Below, piece after piece: positions 25,092 through 32,611 of a DNA stretch of 32,611 nucleotides. Under the pieces are notes generated by a model, which had not been told where the DNA came from, did not search any database, and was given only the letters and a program-made list of their open reading frames with translations. A program made the translations under genes and the position numbers. Positions within the stretch are counted from its first letter, which is position 1. Every line of letters starts with the position of its first letter. Source of the stretch: Paracoccaceae bacterium (GTDB taxonomy: Bacteria; Pseudomonadota; Alphaproteobacteria; Rhodobacterales; Rhodobacteraceae); the NCBI GenBank assembly GCA_011523445.1, contig WTGT01000308.1, forward strand, positions 1 to 32,611, read 5' to 3'.

Positions 25092-27557
25092 ATGGGCACT
25101 AATACTCTTTCGTTAAAATCCACCCCCCGACCAGGGGCCTCCACCAGAACGACAAACAAGGATATTGTATTTACCCGTGGTGGTAAAAAACAACAGGAAG
25201 TCGTGGTTGTACCCTCGCAAGGTGTTATAGCAAGAAAACCCACAGCCGTACAGCCACCTCCCCAGCGTAGGGGGCCTACCCAAGCAAAAGAGACCAAATC
25301 ACCCTCTGTTTCGAAAGTGATTCCGGATCAAGAGGATCTGAAACGTCGTGCCGAAGCTATCCAAAAGGCACGGGTTAAAGATGAAGCTGAACGTGAATCC
25401 AAGGCCGAACGGCAAAAGCAGCTTGACGAGGAGAGAGAAAGAAAGGCACAGGCTCTTCTTGAACATCGGCAAAGGGAAAAGGAACGCCAGGAAGAATTAG
25501 AGGAGCAGCGCAAACTCGAAGAGCACAGGTTATTGGAAGAAAAGAAAAAGGCCCAACAGGCAAAAACGATTGATGAAGAACCAAAGCAGGTTCCGGAAGC
25601 ACGAAAGAAACGAAAGGTCAAGGAGAAAAGCCCCGAGGAAGAAAGGGGCCGAAGTTCTGAAAAAAGACGAGCGACCAAGGTAACTGTTAAAACTGCTCTT
25701 GATATTGAGGAAGATCAACTACGTTCCGAAGCACAGTTCAGGCGCAGGGAGGAAAGAAGGAAACGCAAGGCCCAACCCGTTGAAATTGTCCGGGAGAAAA
25801 TAGTCAGGGAGGTTCAACTACCTGAAAACATAATGGTTCAGGAACTTGCCAACCGAATGACACAAAGGGTTTCGGATGTCATCAAGGCGCTTATGAAATT
25901 AGGTGTGATGGCAACTCAAAACCAGACCATTGATGCCGACACTGCCGAGTTGATTATTGAGGAATTTGGACACAAGGTGGTTCGGGTCTCCGATGCTGAT
26001 GTTGAGGATGTAATTGATGCTATCGAGGACGATCCCAAGGATCTTCAATCAAGAAACCCTGTGATTACGGTTATGGGACATGTTGACCATGGCAAGACCA
26101 CACTTCTGGATACCATTAGAAAGGCTAGTGTGGCTTCGGGAGAGGATGGAGGCATTACCCAGCATATTGGGGCCTATCAGGTCAAAACCGATGATGGTGA
26201 AACACTTACCTTTCTAGATACACCAGGTCATGCTGCCTTCACCTCCATGCGTGAAAGGGGAGCAAATGTAACTGATATCGTGGTTCTGGTTGTGGCTGCC
26301 GATGATTCAGTCATGCCGCAAACAATTGAAGCAATCAATCACGCCAAGGCAGCTGACGCACCTTTGATTGTAGCAATTAACAAGTGTGATCTGCCCAATG
26401 CCAATCCTGATAATGTTCGGAACGAGCTCCTGCAACATGGGGTAGTGGTCGAAAGCCATTCGGGGGAAGTTTTGGATGTAAAGATTTCAGCCACCAAAGG
26501 TGATGGTATCAATGATCTTCTCAAGGCGATTTCTCTTCAGGCCGAGCTCATGGAATTACAGGCCAATCCCAATCGACCAGCTTCAGGTACGGTAATTGAA
26601 GCCAAACTTGATGTAGGAAGAGGGCCGGTTGCCACGGTACTGATTCAAAAGGGAACTCTGAAAAGGGGCGATATTTTTGTCGTTGGTGAACAATGGGGTA
26701 AAGTCAGGGCCCTGATAAGCGACCAGGACAAAAGGATCAATTCGGCAGGTCCATCCGTACCTGTGGAAGTGTTGGGTCTGAATGGAACTCCGCAAGCCGG
26801 GGATACACTCAATGTTGTTGAAAACGAGTCGCAAGCAAGAGAAATTTCTGAATACAGAAGAAGTACGAACCGCAACATTATTTCCTCAGCAGGTGCAGTG
26901 CTTAGTCTGGAAAGCCTGATGAATCTGGGTGAAAACAAATCCACAAAGGATTTGCAACTTGTTGTGAAAGCTGATGTACAAGGTTCAGCCGAGGCAATAA
27001 ACCAGGCGGTCACCAAGATCGGAAACGAAGAGGTTCAGATCAGGGTTCTGCACTTCGGGGTTGGGGCGATAACGGAAACGGATGTGTCCTTGGCCAGTTC
27101 TTCAGGTGCCCACATTATAGGATTTAATGTCCGAGCCACGCCTTCGGCACGCAGCATGGCTGCCCAGAAGGGCATTGAGTTGCGGTACTATTCGATAATT
27201 TATCGTCTGGTTGATGATGTCAAGGCTCTGGCTTCTGGTCTGCTTGATGTACATATCAAGGAGAACTTCCTTGGCAACGCGGAAATTCTTGAGACATTCA
27301 AGATTACCGGAGTTGGCATGGTTGCAGGATGCAAGGTAACGGAGGGTATTGTCAGAAGGTCTTCCGGGGTTCGTTTACTCAGGGATAATGTGGTTATCCA
27401 TGAAGGTAAGCTCAAAACCCTCAAACGCTTCCAGAACGAGGTTGACGAGGTTCAAACCGGCCTGGAATGTGGTATGGCATTCGAGAATTATTCCAACCTC
27501 AAACAGGGCGATTACATAGAAGTTTTTGAGCAGGAAGAAATCCAGCAAACGCTCTGA
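25092..27557 (+). CDS. infB: Translation initiation factor IF-2
   Basis: The protein has 821 residues. The N-terminal ~240 residues are a long charged region, rich in K, R, E and Q (about 75-210 probably a single helix or coiled coil). An IF2_N-type domain follows (PENIMVQELANRMTQRVSDVIKALMKLGV, about 245-275). The GTPase domain has G1 GHVDHGKTT (near 330), G3 DTPGHAAF, and G4 NKCD (near 430). The C-terminal beta barrels and the fMet-tRNA-binding domain complete the usual architecture. IF-2 delivers initiator tRNA to the 30S subunit. The usual next genes rbfA and truB are absent here. Confidence 0.98.
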   Translation: MGTNTLSLKSTPRPGASTRTTNKDIVFTRGGKKQQEVVVVPSQGVIARKPTAVQPPPQRRGPTQAKETKSPSVSKVIPDQEDLKRRAEAIQKARVKDEAERESKAERQKQLDEERERKAQALLEHRQREKERQEELEEQRKLEEHRLLEEKKKAQQAKTIDEEPKQVPEARKKRKVKEKSPEEERGRSSEKRRATKVTVKTALDIEEDQLRSEAQFRRREERRKRKAQPVEIVREKIVREVQLPENIMVQELANRMTQRVSDVIKALMKLGVMATQNQTIDADTAELIIEEFGHKVVRVSDADVEDVIDAIEDDPKDLQSRNPVITVMGHVDHGKTTLLDTIRKASVASGEDGGITQHIGAYQVKTDDGETLTFLDTPGHAAFTSMRERGANVTDIVVLVVAADDSVMPQTIEAINHAKAADAPLIVAINKCDLPNANPDNVRNELLQHGVVVESHSGEVLDVKISATKGDGINDLLKAISLQAELMELQANPNRPASGTVIEAKLDVGRGPVATVLIQKGTLKRGDIFVVGEQWGKVRALISDQDKRINSAGPSVPVEVLGLNGTPQAGDTLNVVENESQAREISEYRRSTNRNIISSAGAVLSLESLMNLGENKSTKDLQLVVKADVQGSAEAINQAVTKIGNEEVQIRVLHFGVGAITETDVSLASSSGAHIIGFNVRATPSARSMAAQKGIELRYYSIIYRLVDDVKALASGLLDVHIKENFLGNAEILETFKITGVGMVAGCKVTEGIVRRSSGVRLLRDNVVIHEGKLKTLKRFQNEVDEVQTGLECGMAFENYSNLKQGDYIEVFEQEEIQQTL

Positions 27558-27579
27558 CAAAGCAGCTTCCATTTGCCGT

Positions 27580-27593
27580 GTACCCTCGGGTAC
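27580..27593. repeat. Short perfect palindrome after infB
   Basis: GTACCCTCGGGTAC is a perfect inverted repeat of 6+2+6 bases in the 70-base gap between infB and the phosphatase gene. No U-tract follows, so termination is doubtful. It could be a weak hairpin or a binding site. Confidence 0.3.
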
Positions 27594-27627
27594 CAATTCA
27601 TTCACACTTACTACAAGGTATGGCTTG

Positions 27628-28482
27628 ATGCCAGTGTTACATTTTACATCAGAGTGGTTTCCCTTGCCGACAGGCCTTGAGGATGGAGTGGAAATCTTTG
27701 CCGTCGGCGATGTACACGGTTATTGCTCTCATCTGCAAACGATGCTTGAGGTGTTTTCCGAAGCAAGGGATTCACAAAAGCAATCAATACTGGTTTCACT
27801 TGGTGATTTGATTGATCGAGGGCCGGAATCCATTAAGGCCTTGGACCTCATGCGAAAATCCAAGGATTTTGGATTCACGGAAACACATACACTGATGGGG
27901 AATCATGAACAATTGATGAGACTTTCCCTCACGGGCAAGAAAATGACCGAGTTCACAAAGTATATACCTGCCAACGCCCATACGCCAGCTCATGAAATCT
28001 GGTCATGGAACGGAGCTGGAAAAACGCTTCGGGAATTGGGTCTGAACCCTGAAGACATGTTTTATGGGAGTATCAAGGATTTTGCCCATACCTTAAATGA
28101 AGGGCTAGGGCCTGAAAGAGTTGCGTTCCTGGAATCATTATTGAGTCATAAGCGGATAGGTTCCCTCCTGTTTGTACATGCCGGCATTGATCCCAACCGT
28201 AGTATTGAGGAGGCTTTGGCAGAGCCCTGGGACTGTTTGTATGACAATCACTGGTCCTGGATCAGGGGTGAGTTCCTTTTTTCTCCGTTTAAACGTTCTG
28301 ACCTGATAGCCGTACATGGACATACCTATCCAGGCAGGTACAATCCAACCGGATTTGAACCATCACTGTTCAATTTTCATGAGGGTAAAATAAATCTGGA
28401 TGGTGGCAGTTACAATACTAGTAAAATTGCCGGTGCCCAATTTGCCAAGGAAAAATACAGGATATTTATCGTTTCTGAGTAA
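27628..28482 (+). CDS. PP2A-like serine/threonine metallophosphatase
   Basis: The protein has 284 residues from the ATG at 27628; the earlier TTG at 27526 lies inside infB and is rejected. The metallophosphoesterase motifs are complete: GDVHG (about residue 28), GDLIDRG (about 58), GNHE (about 90), HAGID (about 183), and HGHT (about 230). The pattern matches bacterial PP2A-like phosphatases such as the PrpA/lambda-phosphatase group, which dephosphorylate proteins or small molecules. No kinase is adjacent. It takes the place normally held by rbfA after infB and ends 37 bases from the convergent smr gene. Confidence 0.9.
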   Translation: MPVLHFTSEWFPLPTGLEDGVEIFAVGDVHGYCSHLQTMLEVFSEARDSQKQSILVSLGDLIDRGPESIKALDLMRKSKDFGFTETHTLMGNHEQLMRLSLTGKKMTEFTKYIPANAHTPAHEIWSWNGAGKTLRELGLNPEDMFYGSIKDFAHTLNEGLGPERVAFLESLLSHKRIGSLLFVHAGIDPNRSIEEALAEPWDCLYDNHWSWIRGEFLFSPFKRSDLIAVHGHTYPGRYNPTGFEPSLFNFHEGKINLDGGSYNTSKIAGAQFAKEKYRIFIVSE

Positions 28483-28490
28483 CCAAGGAA

Positions 28491-28506
28491 TCAGTGGTTA
28501 CACTGA
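28491..28506. terminator. Hairpin between convergent phosphatase and smr genes
   Basis: TCAGTG, loop GTTA, CACTGA: a perfect 6-base stem in a 37-base gap between converging genes. It suits a two-way terminator, but neither strand has a good U-tract. Confidence 0.38.
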
Positions 28507-28519
28507 AATTGAAGGCAAG

Positions 28520-29209
28520 TTACCTGCGCGATTTGTTTCTTTTCAGGTAAATGTAGTATGCACCACTACCTCCATGACATCTGTGGGCTTCCTGAAAATG
28601 AAGAATATATTCGGAAGTGGGTGGTTTGGATAACAGGTGCCTGATCAATTGATTGAGGGGGCCGAAACCTCGGCGACCATCCGTATCCATTCCCTTTCCG
28701 GGAATAACCAAAATCAACCGCTTGCCGGAATTAAAGGCTCCGGATATAAATCGTTTAACCTCCCGAGAAGCCTCTTCCTTCAGCATGCCATGAAGGTCCA
28801 GCTTTAGTTCGGGATTTATATGTCCCGAATTCAACTTCTTCAGTATTTTCTTGTCAATATTATTTGGACCAGGAGCATTACTTTTCGGCTCTGTATGTCT
28901 CGGTTCTACCAGAATCCTTTTCTGAACAGGCTTGGCGAGTGCCATTTCCTCTTCCTGCAGTTCCGTGTTTGCCTTGATGGAACTTGAAGGCAAGTCATTT
29001 TCTTTACAGAATTGATTCCAATCGCTAAAATCACGATTGCTGAGATCTTCCACAGGGGCTTCTTTCCTGAGGTTTTTTCTTTTGACCTTACGAGAACCCT
29101 GACTTGCCTGTTGATTATCCTTACTGGAAAATTCGTTTGTTTGACAATACTCTTCCCAAAGTGCCAAGTCCTGATCTGTAAGACCCATGGTGTTGATTTT
29201 GTTGGGCAT
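28520..29209 (-). CDS. Smr-domain protein
   Basis: The protein has 229 residues. The C-terminal ~90 residues are an Smr domain: LKLDLHGM (about 136-143), RLILVIPGKG, and RCHGGSGAYYIYL at the end. Smr domains nick or cleave DNA or RNA, or bind ribosomes and structured RNA; stand-alone YdaL-type proteins such as this one lack MutS2 ATPase parts. The N-terminal half is charged and contains two copies of a motif L-[TS]-x2-D-x3-W-x2-[YF]-C-x2-N (near 10-25 and 56-72). This may be a duplicated protein-binding segment. It lies 36 bases after the Tim44-like gene in the same direction, a common alphaproteobacterial pairing. Confidence 0.9.
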   Translation of the reverse strand: MPNKINTMGLTDQDLALWEEYCQTNEFSSKDNQQASQGSRKVKRKNLRKEAPVEDLSNRDFSDWNQFCKENDLPSSSIKANTELQEEEMALAKPVQKRILVEPRHTEPKSNAPGPNNIDKKILKKLNSGHINPELKLDLHGMLKEEASREVKRFISGAFNSGKRLILVIPGKGMDTDGRRGFGPLNQLIRHLLSKPPTSEYILHFQEAHRCHGGSGAYYIYLKRNKSRR

Positions 29210-29245
29210 TTTTGGACATCACAAGGGTATTGTTAAGGCTAAAAC

Positions 29246-29899
29246 CTAACCGGTTGCAACAAGTATCCAGTTCGGGTCATTCTTGCCCATGATTCTTGAA
29301 AAGGTCCACTCATCGTTTTGGTGAACAGGATTTGACTTGTCACCTTCTACTACATTGCCTTTGGGATCCTCGACATAGGATATGAGTTCACTGGAAAATT
29401 CTACGGTGATTTCACCACGCCCGGACGACTGTTCGAACTTGGCATCACTGATGTGTTTTCCACTGGTTCTTACGAATTGTACCTTGACCAGATTGTCTGG
29501 ATCTCTTTGATCAACACCTTCCTTGAAGGAATTGAACACCTCAGGGGACAGAAATGGTTTCAAATCATCTATCTTACCTTCACCGAATGAGGTCAGGATC
29601 CATTCATAGGCCTTCCCTGCTCCTTCAACGAATTCCTGTACACTAAAGCTCCGTTCATAGGCTTTCATGTCACCCAATGTTTTTGCACATTCCGTATTTG
29701 AACCGACAAGCTTGGCAATTTCCTCATCTATCTCTTGCTCATCATCAGGAACCACCTTGGAGGATTGGTCAATGGTGACGGATGGATGGACCGGAGGTCT
29801 TTGTTCGAACCCTGTTCTGGTACCAAGTATTCCACGTAACTTGAAAATTAAAAACAGTGCAATTCCCGCGAGAATTAGAAGCTGCAACATTGGTGACAT
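29246..29899 (-). CDS. Tim44-domain (TimA-type) membrane-associated protein
   Basis: The protein has 217 residues from the ATG at 29899; a TTG at 29932 is possible. An N-terminal membrane anchor (LQLLILAGIALFLIF) is followed by an RGILGTRTG segment typical of the family and an acidic linker. The C-terminal ~140 residues are a Tim44-like domain (SFSVQEFVEGAGKAYEWILTSF, FNSFKEGV, EWTFSR). The mitochondrial relative works in protein import; bacterial homologues sit at the inner membrane with poorly known roles. It is divergent from fxsA and upstream of smr, a conserved arrangement in Alphaproteobacteria. Confidence 0.9.
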   Translation of the reverse strand: MSPMLQLLILAGIALFLIFKLRGILGTRTGFEQRPPVHPSVTIDQSSKVVPDDEQEIDEEIAKLVGSNTECAKTLGDMKAYERSFSVQEFVEGAGKAYEWILTSFGEGKIDDLKPFLSPEVFNSFKEGVDQRDPDNLVKVQFVRTSGKHISDAKFEQSSGRGEITVEFSSELISYVEDPKGNVVEGDKSNPVHQNDEWTFSRIMGKNDPNWILVATG

Positions 29900-29959
29900 T
29901 TTGATAACGACCTTTAATTTTGTTTCGGACAATACATTTGTTGTCTATAGGTATTTAGG

Positions 29960-29989
29960 TTGAAGCAAGTCTTATGTCCATATTATACA
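29960..29989 (+). promoter_or_regulatory. Candidate fxsA promoter
   Basis: TTGAAG (29960-29965) and TATACA (29984-29989) are 18 bases apart and match sigma70-type boxes in 4 of 6 positions each. The start point would be near 29996, giving a leader of about 22 bases before the fxsA ATG. Confidence 0.35.
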
Positions 29990-30017
29990 GGCTTTTCAAT
30001 ATGATTGGGTATATTCC

Positions 30018-30461
30018 ATGAAATTATTTTTGCTGTTTTTATTGGTTCCCTTGATTGAAATAGCATTGTTCATTCAAGTTGGCGGTTTGATCGGCCTGTT
30101 TCCCACCTTGGCCATAATCATCATTACTGCATTGCTTGGTGCCGGTTTGGCTCGAACCCAGTTTCCCCTGGTCATTGACAAGATTAGGGATACAGTAAGT
30201 CACATCAAGGATCCAATGAGTCCCATATTACAGGCGATTGCCATATTTGCAGGTGGATTGTTGCTCCTGACACCCGGCTTTTTTACCGATACAATAGGGT
30301 TTCTACTCCTTATACCTCAAACTCGGGAGTTTCTTGTCAGTTTCTTCATAACCAACTTTGCCAGTAACTTTTCATCTCGTGCAGAATACTCGTTCAAGGC
30401 AAATTTGGATGAGGATATCATTGAGGGAAATTCAACCGAGGTTGAATCCGAAAAAAACTGA
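30018..30461 (+). CDS. fxsA: FxsA-family membrane protein
   Basis: The protein has 147 residues. Hydrophobic spans cover about 1-19 (FLLFLLVPLIEIALFI), 24-47 and 72-100, then a polar, acidic C-terminal tail. The family signature is visible in VPLIEIALFI and in GGLLLLTPGFFTDTIGFLLLIPQTR (residues about 75-103, shown here only as key segment). FxsA in E. coli modifies phage F exclusion of T7; its ordinary cell role is unknown. In many Alphaproteobacteria fxsA is followed by secB; here the next gene is pta on the other strand. Confidence 0.94.
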   Translation: MKLFLLFLLVPLIEIALFIQVGGLIGLFPTLAIIIITALLGAGLARTQFPLVIDKIRDTVSHIKDPMSPILQAIAIFAGGLLLLTPGFFTDTIGFLLLIPQTREFLVSFFITNFASNFSSRAEYSFKANLDEDIIEGNSTEVESEKN

Positions 30462-30514
30462 AACTAGCTGCAGGTTCAATTATTTTTGAAAGGCAAAGGA
30501 AGTATTTGTCTGTA

Positions 30515-31519
30515 TCAGGATGCCTGAAGCCCTGTAATGGCGATTAGTGATAGGATATCCTTGATCTTGCTCCCTCGTGATAGATCATTGGCAGGCTTGG
30601 CCAAACCTTGAAGCACCGGACCAACCGCCTTCATTCCACCAATCCTTTCGGCAATTTTATAACCTATGTTTCCTGCTTCCAGATTGGGAAATACAAACAC
30701 GTTGGGAGATACATCCAGGTTAAGACCGGGTGCTTTTCTTTCTCTTAGCGTTGGGTCCAGTGCAGCATCAAACTGAAGTTCTTCCTCGATTATCCAATCT
30801 GGATAGTTGGCTTTGGCAATCTTGATGGCTTCACGTATTCTTTGAACCCTTTCGTGGGATCCACTTCCTGCAGTTGAGAATGTTAGAAAGGCAACCTTTG
30901 GTTTAATCCCCAGGATTGTTGAGGCAGAAAGGGCAGCATTTTCTCCAATTTGTGCCAATTGCAATGCTGTCGGATCAATTACCATTGCACAATCAGCAAA
31001 AATCACCGGGCCTTGGAAAGGGTGGTGGGGTTTATCGGCAATCATGATGAAAAAGGAAGAAACGGTATCTACATTTGGCGACCTACCAATGATCTGAAGA
31101 GCTGCACGAAGTGTGTCAGCCGTGGTATTGACGGCTCCACCGATCGTCCCATCAGCATGATTCTGCTTAACCATCATGGCAGCAAATCCGAGTGGTTGAA
31201 GGATGGTGTTTCTTGCTTCTTCCTCGGTTATCCCCTTATGAGAACGGATTCTGATCAACTCGTCAATGTATCCCCCGACCAGTGGAGATGATGCCGGATC
31301 AACAATCAAAATATTCGAGAGAGAAGGTTTTGAATCTGCCATTTTGGAATGAATCCGTTTGGTTGACCCAAGAAGCGTGATATCGGCAATACCCTGTTCT
31401 GCTGCGAGTATTGCCGCCTGAATTATACGCTGATCTTCCCCTTCAGAGAGTACGATATGGCATCGTTTGGCCCTTGCCTTGGCAAAAACCTCTTCCAGAA
31501 AAGGAGAATCGACAACCAC
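30515..31519 (-). CDS. pta: Phosphate acetyltransferase (short form)
   Basis: The protein has 334 residues and a GTG start, the length of the short Pta form that is only the PTA/PTB domain. It interconverts acetyl phosphate plus CoA with acetyl-CoA plus phosphate. Typical segments: IVLSEGEDQRIIQAA near the start, ADGTIGGAVNTTADTLRAAL (about 122-141), FLTFSTAGSG, and the C-terminal VFPNLEAGNIGYKIAERIGG. It lies 26 bases after xsc on the same strand. This matches known sulfonate pathways, where Xsc makes acetyl phosphate and Pta converts it to acetyl-CoA. No ackA is in view. Confidence 0.95.
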   Translation of the reverse strand: MVVDSPFLEEVFAKARAKRCHIVLSEGEDQRIIQAAILAAEQGIADITLLGSTKRIHSKMADSKPSLSNILIVDPASSPLVGGYIDELIRIRSHKGITEEEARNTILQPLGFAAMMVKQNHADGTIGGAVNTTADTLRAALQIIGRSPNVDTVSSFFIMIADKPHHPFQGPVIFADCAMVIDPTALQLAQIGENAALSASTILGIKPKVAFLTFSTAGSGSHERVQRIREAIKIAKANYPDWIIEEELQFDAALDPTLRERKAPGLNLDVSPNVFVFPNLEAGNIGYKIAERIGGMKAVGPVLQGLAKPANDLSRGSKIKDILSLIAITGLQAS

Positions 31520-31545
31520 GGGTTGTCACCATTCCCTACTGAAGA

Positions 31546-32611
31546 TTATGCAGATACCTGCGAACGCATATCATCAATCGATATACCGGCAACCTTGGTT
31601 GGTTTCTTCATGGCATCCCGTCTGAATGGTTCCCCCAATTCCTGATTTAGGATTACCTCGATAAAGGTTGTTTCCTTATCTTCCAATTGTACCTTGATTG
31701 CTTGATCCAATGCTTGTGAAAGATCCTCCATGGTTTTCACCTGAACCCCTCTCAAACCACAACCTTCGGCAATTTTGGCATAACTGACCCTGAGATCCAA
31801 TTCTGTACCGACAAAATTGTCATCAAACCACAAGGTTGTATTCCGCTTTTCAGCACCCCACTGGTAGTTCCTGAAAATTACCATGGTAATTGGCGGCCAA
31901 TCGCCACGTCCGCAGGATGTCATTTCATTCATGGAAATTCCGAAGGCTCCATCACCGGCAAATCCAACCACTGGAGTATCTGGACATCCGATCTTGGCAC
32001 CAATAATTGCCGGAAAACCGTATCCACAAGGGCCGAACAACCCTGGTGCAAGATATTTCCTTCCCGTTTCAAAAGTTGGGTAAGCATTACCAATCGCACA
32101 ATTATTTCCAATATCGGAGGATATAATTGCTTCGGTCGGTAGCACCTTCTGAATGGCCCGCCAAGCCATCCGCGGACTCATCAATTTGGGATCCTTGTTC
32201 CTAGCTCTCTCGTTCCAGGTTGTTCCCTCATCATCATCTTCATGATCCATTGAGGTAAGTTCCTGAAGCCACCGAGACTTGGTTTGGGAAATCCTTTGCC
32301 TTCGCTCTTCCCGGTTCTCCTGGCCGGCAAAATCGGACAAGTTGTCCAACAGTTGTTCTGCCACCTGTTTGGCATCTCCCTGAATACCTACCGTTACCTT
32401 TTTGGTCAGTCCGATGCGGTCAGAATTGATGTCAACCTGTATGATCTTAGCCTTTTCCGGCCAGTAATTCAATCCATAACCCGGAAGGGTTGAAAAGGGA
32501 TTCAACCTTGTTCCGAGGGCCAAAACCACGTCTGCATTGGAGATGAGTTCCATGGCAGCCTTGGAACCGTTATAACCCAATGGACCTACGGAAAGGGGAT
32601 GATCCCCAGGG
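31546..32611 (-). CDS. xsc: Sulfoacetaldehyde acetyltransferase, cut by window edge
   Basis: The frame is open through the right edge; 354 C-terminal residues are visible and the start lies beyond. Xsc is a thiamine-diphosphate enzyme converting sulfoacetaldehyde and phosphate to acetyl phosphate and sulfite. The segment VGPLGYNGSKAAMELI at the visible start, then LGTRLNPFSTLPGYG and DINSDRIGLTKK, are characteristic of Xsc and separate it from acetolactate synthase. The ThDP-binding region is GDGAFGISMNEM followed by a NYQWGAEKRN segment. With pta it completes the lower branch of taurine or related sulfonate degradation; the upper-pathway genes are not in the window. Confidence 0.95.
   Translation of the reverse strand, partial: PGDHPLSVGPLGYNGSKAAMELISNADVVLALGTRLNPFSTLPGYGLNYWPEKAKIIQVDINSDRIGLTKKVTVGIQGDAKQVAEQLLDNLSDFAGQENREERRQRISQTKSRWLQELTSMDHEDDDEGTTWNERARNKDPKLMSPRMAWRAIQKVLPTEAIISSDIGNNCAIGNAYPTFETGRKYLAPGLFGPCGYGFPAIIGAKIGCPDTPVVGFAGDGAFGISMNEMTSCGRGDWPPITMVIFRNYQWGAEKRNTTLWFDDNFVGTELDLRVSYAKIAEGCGLRGVQVKTMEDLSQALDQAIKVQLEDKETTFIEVILNQELGEPFRRDAMKKPTKVAGISIDDMRSQVSA

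Overview
The window comes from an alphaproteobacterium with a moderately low-GC genome. The evidence is gene content and order: hrcA-grpE divergent from rph-rdgB-hemW, a TimA/Tim44-like gene divergent from fxsA with an Smr gene beside it, and rimP-nusA-ylxR-infB. A malonyl-CoA synthetase, an agmatinase-type ureohydrolase and an xsc-pta pair for sulfoacetaldehyde suggest an aerobe living on small organic nitrogen and sulfonate compounds. A marine or host-associated lifestyle would fit, but that is inference. No rRNA, tRNA, CRISPR array or transposase is visible.

Region 1 (1-6942) is an accessory block of six genes, all on the + strand and tightly packed. In order: a 5'-truncated ParB/Srx-fold protein, a small PD-(D/E)XK nuclease-like protein, a compact SNF2-type helicase/translocase, a second ParB-like protein, a radical SAM enzyme with a cobalamin-domain-like N-terminus, and a GHKL (HSP90-like) ATPase. 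The first three overlap by 8 and 16 bases and the rest are 15-28 bases apart, so they look co-transcribed. I do not recognise this combination as a named system. It looks like an undescribed defence or DNA-modification/restriction island. The left end lies outside the window, so more genes may belong to it.

Region 2 (7066-13078) returns to chromosomal genes: a ureohydrolase, mutS, and a SulP anion transporter fused to STAS and cyclic-nucleotide-binding-like domains. Region 3 (13134-16543, - strand) holds hrcA, grpE and matB. Region 4 (16750-21610, + strand) holds rph-rdgB-hemW with short translational overlaps, then an AhpD-like protein overlapping an OmpA-domain protein, then an MlaC-like lipid carrier. 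A DUF1801 gene follows on the - strand.

Region 5 (22160-27557) is the rimP-nusA-ylxR-infB transcription/translation operon. An intrinsic terminator sits just before rimP, with a competing upstream pairing that suggests attenuation. infB is followed by a PP2A-like phosphatase, not by rbfA-truB. Region 6 (28520-32611) holds smr and timA/Tim44 (-), fxsA (+), and the pta-xsc pair (-), with xsc cut by the right edge. The longest stretches without a gene are about 225 bases (before rimP), 206 (hrcA/rph) and 192 (after the accessory block); each is described below.
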